DNA of 7,402 nucleotides from JBFJWU01 sp041623475 [NCBI: bacterium] (GTDB lineage Bacteria; J088), in NCBI GenBank assembly GCA_041623475.1, contig JBFJWU010000163.1:1-7402 (forward strand), read 5' to 3'. The translations under genes were made by a program, and so were the position numbers. Below are positions 1 through 4,814 of the stretch, one piece after another (within the stretch, counting starts at the first letter, position 1; each line of letters starts with the position of its first letter). The notes under the pieces are model-generated. The model ran no database searches, had not been told where the DNA came from, and saw only the letters and a program-made list of their open reading frames with translations.

Positions 1-93
1 GGTGATGTCGAGATCCTGCGGTTGGGGCTCCAGAAACAGGACCTTGAGCAGCTTTTCCTGCAGTTAGCAGGGCTGGGTGTTGACGATGCGTAA
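1..93 (+). CDS. ABC transporter ATP-binding protein, C-terminal end only (partial)
   Basis: Frame 1 is open from the window edge to a TAA at 91-93 and gives 30 residues. They end in a segment reading LEQLFLQLAG, which matches the usual C-terminal tail of ABC-2 type exporter ATPases (consensus roughly LEDLFLxLT). The Walker motifs, signature and H-loop lie upstream of the window, so this call rests on the tail motif plus context. The next gene is an ABC-2 permease that overlaps this one by 8 bases, the usual layout for an ATPase-permease pair. The protein would be the cytoplasmic ATP-hydrolysing subunit of the exporter. It is the first visible gene of the plus-strand operon, so the promoter must lie further upstream. 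Confidence 0.8.
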   Translation, partial: GDVEILRLGLQKQDLEQLFLQLAGLGVDDA

Positions 94-865
94 TCTACTG
101 ATTGTTGCCAGATATACATTTACCGAGGGGATTCGCGCCCGATTCCTGGCAGGTGCAATTGCTGGCAGCGTCCTTTTCCTGGCGATCGGTGCGGTACTGG
201 CATCTGTACCGTACGGCAAAGAAGACTTCCTGATCGCGCGTATCGGCTGGGGGGCCGTGTTCCTGACCGGAATGCTGGTCAGCGTTTTTTATGCGATTGG
301 TGCGTTGGCCAAGGAGCGGGACGAACGAATTCTGAATGTGATGCTGGCCAAGCCGGTTGGTCGCGGGATCTACGCCCTTGGAAAGTACGCGGGAATCCTG
401 GGATTGACAGCTGTGACGGTCTTTGTCGAAGGTGCCGTACTGGTCGCACTGGTTGAGTTGCTGGGCGGCTGGCAGCACGACTTCTTCTGGGAATGGCTTG
501 TCCCATCTGCGTTTATTACCATTAAATGTGCCACGCTGCTGTCGTTTGCGGTACTGTTTGCGACGGTCTTTGTGACGCCAATGGTCGCAATGTTGTTGAC
601 TGGCGGACTGTACATTGTCGGCATCGGCAGCGAGGACCTGGTGTTGTGGGCGATTGCGACTGAAAACCCGACGGTTCTGGCGGTAGCAAATCTGATTCGC
701 TGGCTTGCGCCACAGTTCAATGTCTTTGATGTCAGCGGTTGGATTACTTACGATGTTCACATGACTCCGGCGGTCTACGCTGGAGCCGTTGGATATTTCG
801 GCGGGTACACCATTATTGCGTTGACGTTCTATGTCATCGCGTCCCAAATCCGGGATTTGCAGTGA
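86..865 (+). CDS. ABC-2 type transporter permease
   Basis: A 259-residue integral membrane protein. It starts with a short amphipathic N-terminus (RNLLIVARYTFTEGIRARF), followed by about six hydrophobic segments near residues 21-41, 52-73, 102-127, 141-163, 165-182 and 233-253. The cytoplasmic stretch ERDERILNVMLAKPVGRGIY (77-96) is the ABC-2 family hallmark: an acidic/basic loop, then L-A-K-P-V-x-R, before TM3. Length is normal for the family. ATG at 86 is preferred because the protein then begins like other family members and overlaps the ATPase stop by 8 bases. GTG at 77, with AGGG at 68-71, is an alternative that adds three residues. The subunit forms the membrane channel of the exporter with the upstream ATPase. 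The substrate is not evident. The neighbouring prepilin peptidase raises the possibility of a type IV pilus accessory transporter (PilHI-like), which is inference only. Confidence 0.85.
   Translation: MRNLLIVARYTFTEGIRARFLAGAIAGSVLFLAIGAVLASVPYGKEDFLIARIGWGAVFLTGMLVSVFYAIGALAKERDERILNVMLAKPVGRGIYALGKYAGILGLTAVTVFVEGAVLVALVELLGGWQHDFFWEWLVPSAFITIKCATLLSFAVLFATVFVTPMVAMLLTGGLYIVGIGSEDLVLWAIATENPTVLAVANLIRWLAPQFNVFDVSGWITYDVHMTPAVYAGAVGYFGGYTIIALTFYVIASQIRDLQ
845..859 (+). promoter_or_regulatory. Hairpin covering the ribosome-binding region of the 862 gene
   Basis: CAAATC-CGG-GATTTG can form a 6-bp stem with a 3-base loop, ending two bases before the GTG start at 862. The only Shine-Dalgarno-like bases for that start, GGGA at 852-855, lie in its loop and 3' arm. 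The element is inside the last codons of the permease, so ribosomes finishing that gene would melt it. This would suit translational coupling across the GTGA overlap. The structure is read by eye and its stability has not been computed. Confidence 0.35.
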
Positions 866-1755
866 CCAGAGGGTGGGCGGTGCTGCTGGTCATCGCGCTG
901 GCGATGTCAATGATCTACCACACCGGCAACTACGCCCGGGCCGAGATCACCGCTGTTGGCGCAAACCAGATATTTGTCCTGGCCCCGGACAAGTACCCGG
1001 GATTGGACCTGGGCGTACCGGGAATGGTTGCCGGTTTGCTCTGGTTGCGGACAATCTCGTCCTATGGCGCACACTTCGTCAATCGGACGCTGCAGCCGAG
1101 TGACTATGACCTTTACGGAGAACAGGTCCTGTCGATAGCGCGGCTGGACCCGATGCAGGTTCAGGCACCGATATTTGCCGGGAGTGTCCTGGCCATGTTC
1201 GGTGACCGTATCCACCAGGCCCATCGGATCCTGTTGACCAGCCTTCAGGGTCAAACCGGCTACTGGGAACTTTATTTCTGGATCGGGTACCTGTACTTGA
1301 AGTTCTACGGACAGGCCGACAAGGCGGCGGACTGGTTTTCCTTTGCGGGCTTCTTTCCGGACAGTCCCGACTATCTATTAAACCTGGCTGCCCTGATCCA
1401 GATGGACCGGCATGGGACGATCGATCCCGTAATGGACCTGATGGGAGCGTCAGAGTTCGTCGCGCCCGAGCTGAGGCGGGAATGGCAATTAATGCAGATC
1501 TTTCAGCAACAGAAATTGCGGCTCGAAGAACAAGTCAGGTCGTTCCAGACCAGCTTCGGCACCTGGCCCGAATCCGTTACCGAAATGGTAGACAGGGGTT
1601 ACTGGTCGGGAGTGCCGCGGGATCCCTGGGGTGGTCATGTGCGTCTGGCAGCCGACCATCGAACCCTTTTGCCCAGCAAGAAACTGCCAATCTTCCTGCC
1701 AAAGTCCGGGGATTTCCTGCCACCGCCGGACCTGGAATCAGGACGAATCCGCTGA
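862..1755 (+). CDS. Uncharacterised membrane-anchored protein with helical-repeat-like middle and pseudopilin-like C-terminus
   Basis: I do not recognise a named family. The start is GTG at 862, overlapping the permease stop as GTGA; a longer reading from ATG 739 would run through permease codons and is unlikely. The product has 297 residues. Residues 5-20 form one hydrophobic segment (signal anchor or uncleaved signal), so the rest is probably periplasmic. Residues 85-185 are helical and rich in Tyr, Trp, Leu and Ala. The segment around 134-182 (YWELYFWIGYLYLKFYGQAD, then a Pro/Asp turn, then YLLNLAAL) resembles TPR helix pairs. Residues 205-225 look like an amphipathic helix. Residues 229-262 read as fGTWPESVTEMVDRGY..GVPRDPWGG, which strongly resembles the C-terminal part of GspG-type pseudopilins (G-x-Y/W-P, then L/M-V, then P-x-D-P-W-G). 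No N-terminal prepilin cleavage motif (G-F-x-x-x-E) is present. It sits between an ABC permease and a prepilin peptidase, so a role in pilus or secretion machinery is a reasonable but unproven guess. Confidence 0.8.
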   Translation: MTRGWAVLLVIALAMSMIYHTGNYARAEITAVGANQIFVLAPDKYPGLDLGVPGMVAGLLWLRTISSYGAHFVNRTLQPSDYDLYGEQVLSIARLDPMQVQAPIFAGSVLAMFGDRIHQAHRILLTSLQGQTGYWELYFWIGYLYLKFYGQADKAADWFSFAGFFPDSPDYLLNLAALIQMDRHGTIDPVMDLMGASEFVAPELRREWQLMQIFQQQKLRLEEQVRSFQTSFGTWPESVTEMVDRGYWSGVPRDPWGGHVRLAADHRTLLPSKKLPIFLPKSGDFLPPPDLESGRIR

Positions 1756-1787
1756 TGCCCGAACGACGACTGGTTGCCAGCCTGTGA
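1755..1787 (+). CDS. Possible 10-codon coupling ORF
   Basis: A mini-ORF encoding MPERRLVASL fills the gap between two larger genes. Its ATG shares a base with the upstream stop (TGATG at 1753-1757), and its own TGA overlaps the GTG start of the prepilin peptidase (GTGA at 1784-1787). An AGGA at 1740-1743 lies 11 bases before the ATG. No Shine-Dalgarno sequence is visible just before GTG 1784, where the upstream bases instead contain a small CTGG-TTG-CCAG hairpin (1770-1780). It may pass ribosomes from one gene to the next rather than make a functional peptide. It could also be chance. Confidence 0.25.
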   Translation: MPERRLVASL

Positions 1788-2578
1788 CGGCCGCGCAGTG
1801 GGTATGGCTGGCTGGTGTCGCCGGACTTGGGCTGAGCGTCGGGTCGTTTTTGAACGTTGTGATCGGGCGTGTGCCCTTCGGTGACAGCCTTGCCTGGCCG
1901 GGATCCCGTTGCCCCAATTGCTTCAGGCCGATTGACTGGAACCAGAATATTCCGGTTTTAAGCTGGATTGTACTTGGTGGTCGTTGCAACTGGTGCCGTA
2001 TTCCGATTGCCGTTCGCTACCCGATCGTCGAAGTCCTGACGATGGTTGTTTTTGTCGCGGTCTTCTGGGTGACGCCACATCCGCTGGCGACGGTCGCCTG
2101 GTGGTATTTCAGCGCGTCTTTGATTGCGCTTGCGTTTATTGACTTTGACCATCTGATCCTTCCCGATGTCCTTACTTTGCCCTTGATTCCCGTCGGAATT
2201 GTATTTGTTTCCCTTTTCGAGGGTCGGATGCTGCCGCAAACGGCGATTGACGTCATTTCGGGCCCCGCGATTCTGCTATCGATCAGGCTGATCTATTTCT
2301 GGTTGCGAGGCGTCGAAGGGATCGGGCTGGGGGACGTCAAATTATCGGCCGGGGTCGGGGCCTTCCTGGGGTGGCCAGGCGTTGTCTGGACGATGATCGT
2401 CGGCAGTTTGATTGGATCCGTTGTCGGGTTGGGACAGATCGCACTAGGCCGGGGGACCATGAAATCTGCGTTGCCGTTTGGGCCGTTTCTGGTCGTTGCA
2501 GCGTTGATCTGGATGTTCCTGAAATTGACAGGGTTCGCAGGCGCAATTGAGCCGTTCCTGGCGTTACCCCGGATTTAG
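1784..2578 (+). CDS. Prepilin peptidase / N-methyltransferase (A24 family, PilD/GspO type)
   Basis: A 264-residue polytopic inner-membrane aspartic protease. This family cleaves the leader of type IV prepilins and pseudopilins and methylates the new N-terminus. The N-terminal GSFLNVVIGRVP (20-31) is the family signature. A cytoplasmic zinc-type loop carries two CxxC pairs (C43/C46 and C68/C71), typical of bifunctional enzymes. The catalytic aspartates are in FIDFDHLILPD (118-128, D120 the likely first) and GLGDVKL (181-187, D184). The PFGPFL motif near 231-236 is also conserved. About seven hydrophobic segments follow the usual pattern and length is normal. The first standard in-frame start is GTG 1784; earlier in-frame sequence lies within the preceding gene and has no family similarity. 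The next gene begins two bases after the stop. Targets are not in the window; the pseudopilin-like preceding gene lacks a cleavable prepilin leader. Confidence 0.95.
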   Translation: MTAAQWVWLAGVAGLGLSVGSFLNVVIGRVPFGDSLAWPGSRCPNCFRPIDWNQNIPVLSWIVLGGRCNWCRIPIAVRYPIVEVLTMVVFVAVFWVTPHPLATVAWWYFSASLIALAFIDFDHLILPDVLTLPLIPVGIVFVSLFEGRMLPQTAIDVISGPAILLSIRLIYFWLRGVEGIGLGDVKLSAGVGAFLGWPGVVWTMIVGSLIGSVVGLGQIALGRGTMKSALPFGPFLVVAALIWMFLKLTGFAGAIEPFLALPRI

Positions 2579-2580
2579 TA

Positions 2581-3591
2581 TTGGCTGGCCGTCTGCAAAT
2601 AATCGCCGCGGTCGCCGTCTATTTTGGCGTGGGGTTTGCCGTGGTCAATGGTACAGCGGGGGTTGTTGACCAGTCAGATCAGTCCGGATTAGCAGGTGTC
2701 GTACTTGCGTCAGGGATGATTACTCTGGGTTTGGGGTTCCTGCTTTTCTGGTTCGTTGGCCTGGCTCCCGCTCGCAGGCGCGAGAAGCGCCTGCGCCGGT
2801 CAATCGAAGAACTGGCCGCATCGTCGGGGCTGGCAACGGAATCCGATGACCCGCTGGTTGAAGCCCTGCAACTGACGGTTGATCGCCTGGACCGTGCGCG
2901 ACGTGATCTGGTTGCAGCAGAGCGTGTTGCGACGCTAGGGTATTTCTCGGGCGGGATTGCCCACCAGATTGGCAACCCGCTGGCGGCCGTACGACAGTAT
3001 CTGGAGGCCGCACAAAGTAATCTGGATGATCCCGAGGATGCGAGGCCGATGTTGAAAAGGGCTGCGGCCCAGGCAGAGCGAATCCACCGCGCTGTCGAGG
3101 GGTTGTTGCGATTGGCCCGTCCAGATCGTCTGGAGTATCGTGGCATCGAACTTGGCGAGTTTGTCCAACAGGTCATTGAATCCGCGCCGGTGCTTGACCT
3201 GGGGGTCGTTCAATTTCGTATCGACCGTCCGGTTGCCGTACAAACCGATCCGTATGCACTGGAACAAATACTGTTAAACCTGATGCGAAATGCCGTCGAG
3301 GCGTCCGACGATCCCTGTGTCGAAGTTGTCGTCTCAGGGAATGACACGCAATGCAAGGTCGAAATCAGCGACAACGGGCCAGGGTTTGATCCGGGGGGAC
3401 TTGAGGAAGCCCTGGTATCAACCAAAGCTGGTGGTACCGGACTGGGGATTCCGCTGGCCCAACGCCTGGCCCAGTTGCTGGGAATTCGAATCGAGTTCGG
3501 GAACTGGGAGGGCGGTGGTTGTGTCACACTGACTATACCGGTCGCTGGAGAGGCAGACGGGCAGGCAGAAAAGGACGCGTCTGATGAATAG
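2581..3591 (+). CDS. Sensor histidine kinase with minimal two-helix membrane input
   Basis: A 336-residue kinase. Two TM helices (about 5-25 and 38-62) enclose only a short external loop, so there is no sizeable periplasmic sensor domain. A basic helix and linker (63-115) lead to the dimerisation domain, with phospho-acceptor H128 in GGIAHQIGNPL (124-134). The HATPase domain shows the N box (LLNLMRNAVEA, N233/N237), G1 (SDNGPGF, D264) and G2 (STKAGGTGLGI, 280-290). The residue after the phospho-His is Gln, where Glu is usual. No receiver domain or response regulator gene is visible in the window. The start is TTG at 2581, two bases after the peptidase stop, with no obvious ribosome-binding site, so coupling to the peptidase is likely. 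General layout resembles NtrB/PilS-type kinases; PilS would fit the prepilin peptidase neighbour, but the signal and partner are unknown. Confidence 0.92.
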   Translation: MAGRLQIIAAVAVYFGVGFAVVNGTAGVVDQSDQSGLAGVVLASGMITLGLGFLLFWFVGLAPARRREKRLRRSIEELAASSGLATESDDPLVEALQLTVDRLDRARRDLVAAERVATLGYFSGGIAHQIGNPLAAVRQYLEAAQSNLDDPEDARPMLKRAAAQAERIHRAVEGLLRLARPDRLEYRGIELGEFVQQVIESAPVLDLGVVQFRIDRPVAVQTDPYALEQILLNLMRNAVEASDDPCVEVVVSGNDTQCKVEISDNGPGFDPGGLEEALVSTKAGGTGLGIPLAQRLAQLLGIRIEFGNWEGGGCVTLTIPVAGEADGQAEKDASDE

Positions 3592-3600
3592 GCAGAAAAG
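3551..3600 (+). repeat. AGGCAGA direct repeats spanning the kinase-rhodanese junction
   Basis: The 11-base word AGGCAGAAAAG occurs at 3563-3573 and again at 3590-3600, 27 bases apart. A shorter AGGCAGA copy lies at 3551-3557. The repeats span the last codons of the kinase (low-complexity Ala/Glu/Asp/Gln tail) and the first codons of the rhodanese gene. The middle copy contributes to the ribosome-binding site of the rhodanese gene. They could be a trace of local duplication, or simply purine-rich coincidence. Confidence 0.45.
3571..3575 (+). promoter_or_regulatory. Ribosome-binding site for the rhodanese gene
   Basis: AAGGA lies 8 bases before ATG 3584. It is the clearest Shine-Dalgarno sequence on the plus strand of this window and supports 3584 as the start despite the 8-base overlap with the kinase gene. 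The other visible starts have weak or no such sites, so this gene may be translated more independently of its upstream neighbour. Confidence 0.6.
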
Positions 3601-4294
3601 CAGGGGCTCGCTTTCCGGATTGTTCCTGGCAACTGGATTTTTCGCGGTGTCAGCGATTCCAGGTTTGGCAAACCGGGCTATCGCAAGCGGAACGAAACTG
3701 GTTCCGCCTCCGGATGTCAAGGTCAGCTACATGTCGATCGACATGGCCAAACCATTGTATGATGCCGGGCAATTGCAATTCATCGACGTGCGCGGTGACC
3801 ACCCGTTCCAGGCCGAACATATCAGCAAGGCGATGTCTTTTTCACTGGTCGCGTTGCGGGACGGAAAAATGCCGCCCCTGCCAAAGGATTTCATGATCCT
3901 GACCTATTGCGGGTGCCCACACGCGATGGCCGAAGAGGGCGCGCGCTACCTGACAGCGGCAGGTTTTACCAATGTCCATGTGCTTGACGAAGGGTTTTAC
4001 GAATGGAAAGAGCGCGGCTGGCCGATCGACGGCAACGCGGTCAAATCCGGCTCGCTGCAGCGAATGACCATTCGCGGTTGGCTGACAGCCTCAATGTCCG
4101 GCGATCGACTTTATGCGCGCCATCTGGCGACAGATCAATGGGAAGCCGGTGTTGTCGGGGCGGACGGTTCCTTTGAACTGCATCTGCCGTTTTACGGAGT
4201 CCGAGCTGGCGAACCGGTTGCGGTCCTGACGCAGCATTTGTCGACCAGCATTCCATTCGATCCGGGAGCAGACGTTACCGTCGCCTTTGACTAA
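3584..4294 (+). CDS. Exported rhodanese-like protein with C-terminal beta-rich domain
   Basis: A 236-residue protein. Residues 1-34 form a signal peptide: basic n-region (NRQKSR), hydrophobic core (LFLATGFFAVSAIPGLA) and a likely cleavage site after AIA (32-34). A periplasmic location is expected. Residues about 48-148 are a rhodanese fold: FIDVRGDHPFQAEHI (66-80, the usual D-V-R then E-x-H-I), the active loop YCGCPHA (108-114, catalytic Cys probably C109), then a helix, VHVLDEGFYEWKERGWPI (131-148) and the domain end. The loop carries a second Cys at 111, unlike the usual C-x-x-G-x-R. Residues 160-236 are not rhodanese; alternating hydrophobic strands suggest a small beta domain of unknown type. 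The start ATG has a good ribosome-binding site. This is the last gene of the plus operon, and its stop codon directly abuts the stop of ybeY on the other strand. Sulfur carrier or thiol-redox activity is plausible; the substrate is unknown. Confidence 0.88.
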   Translation: MNRQKSRGSLSGLFLATGFFAVSAIPGLANRAIASGTKLVPPPDVKVSYMSIDMAKPLYDAGQLQFIDVRGDHPFQAEHISKAMSFSLVALRDGKMPPLPKDFMILTYCGCPHAMAEEGARYLTAAGFTNVHVLDEGFYEWKERGWPIDGNAVKSGSLQRMTIRGWLTASMSGDRLYARHLATDQWEAGVVGADGSFELHLPFYGVRAGEPVAVLTQHLSTSIPFDPGADVTVAFD

Positions 4295-4301
4295 TCAGTC
4301 A
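4288..4301. other. Short inverted repeat at the stop/stop junction
   Basis: TGACT-AATC-AGTCA is a 5-bp inverted repeat with a 4-base loop, centred exactly where the two convergent genes meet; the loop contains parts of both stop codons. A second, TGCCG-GCGTAGA-CGGCA, lies at 4306-4322 inside the last codons of ybeY. Neither is followed by a T-run on either strand, so they are poor intrinsic terminators. No better terminator is visible between the operons, since there is no intergenic space. Confidence 0.3.
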
Positions 4302-4801
4302 CCCTTGCCGGCGTAGACGGCACAAATACGACTAAAGTGCCGCCACGCAACCGGTTGAACCTGGTCCAGCAGATTCGATTCCCGTCGCTCCATTATCTGT
4401 CGCTCTCTGCGGTTCGTGACATGGTCGTAGCCCAGCAGATGCAGAGTTCCGTGAATCAAAAGATGAGCCAGCCTCAACTCCGGCTCGATGCCGGCATCGG
4501 TCGCTTCACGAATGGCCCATTGCGGACAGACGATGACATCACCCAGGTCGATTAACGTGCTGCGCGGCGTGGCGGGTTCTCGTGTACCGGGAAAGGACAG
4601 GACGTTGGTGGGTGAATCCTTGCCTTTCCAATCCCTGTTCAAGCGGTGAATCTCGCCCGACTCGCACAGCGCAACTCCGACTCTTGCGGGTGGCAGTTCC
4701 GGTTCTGATTCAAGGACAAATCGAACCAGTCGCCGTACGGCCGTACTGGACCGCCGGGCCAATGTTCGCGAGGCTGTTAAATCGACAATGACGGCGATCA
4801 G
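4295..4801 (-). CDS. ybeY: Endoribonuclease YbeY (rRNA maturation factor)
   Basis: A zinc-dependent RNase of the UPF0054 family, acting in the cytoplasm on rRNA 3' maturation and ribosome quality control. The metal site HGTLHLLGYDH is intact (H117, H121, H127 counted from 4801), and the KGKDSPTNVLSF segment (59-70) and GDVIV (87-91) are family landmarks. The first standard start is TTG at 4762 (155 residues), but that removes the first beta strand. Codons between 4801 and 4762 read (L)[10 protein letters not shown], which aligns without gaps to the N-terminus of E. coli YbeY as I recall it. No ATG, GTG or TTG exists in that stretch, so the true start may be CTG 4801 (overlapping the upstream stop as CTGA) or ATT 4789; the coordinates here use 4801. 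The residue matching conserved Arg59 of E. coli is Lys. The gene directly follows the 7TM-HD gene and closes the minus operon. Confidence 0.92.
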   Translation of the reverse strand: MIAVIVDLTASRTLARRSSTAVRRLVRFVLESEPELPPARVGVALCESGEIHRLNRDWKGKDSPTNVLSFPGTREPATPRSTLIDLGDVIVCPQWAIREATDAGIEPELRLAHLLIHGTLHLLGYDHVTNRRERQIMERRESNLLDQVQPVAWRHFSRICAVYAGKGD

Positions 4802-4814
4802 CTCTGGGTCGCCG
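4792..4814 (-). promoter_or_regulatory. Hairpin framing the HD-gene stop and proposed ybeY start
   Basis: On the minus strand CGGCGA (4814-4809) can pair with TCGCCG (4797-4792), leaving an 11-base loop that contains the TGA stop of the HD gene and the overlapping CTG proposed as the ybeY start. It could hold the restart site open for a terminating ribosome or limit independent initiation. A 6-bp GC-rich stem can arise by chance in this sequence, and no folding energy was calculated. Confidence 0.3.

Noticed and set aside
95-847. 250-codon open frame on the minus strand opposite the permease
   Set aside because: Its translation is polar and low in recognisable structure, and the opposite strand encodes a convincing ABC-2 permease with correct TM pattern and gene overlaps.
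739-861. Upstream ATG extension of the 862 gene
   Set aside because: It would overlap the permease by over 120 bases, gives a Cys/His/Arg-rich non-family leader, and places the natural signal anchor internally; GTG 862 with a GTGA overlap is far better.
1631-1783. N-terminal extension of the prepilin peptidase from GTG/ATG near 1631
   Set aside because: The extension reads through the coding region of the preceding gene and has no similarity to the family, whose members begin a few residues before the first TM helix.
3210-3671. 153-codon minus-strand frame opposite the kinase end
   Set aside because: Ser/Pro/Thr-rich shadow translation of the ATPase domain; the plus strand has all kinase motifs in order.
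4306-4322. TGCCG/CGGCA hairpin as an intrinsic terminator
   Set aside because: The stem is only 5 bp and neither strand has a following T-run, so terminator function is not supported.
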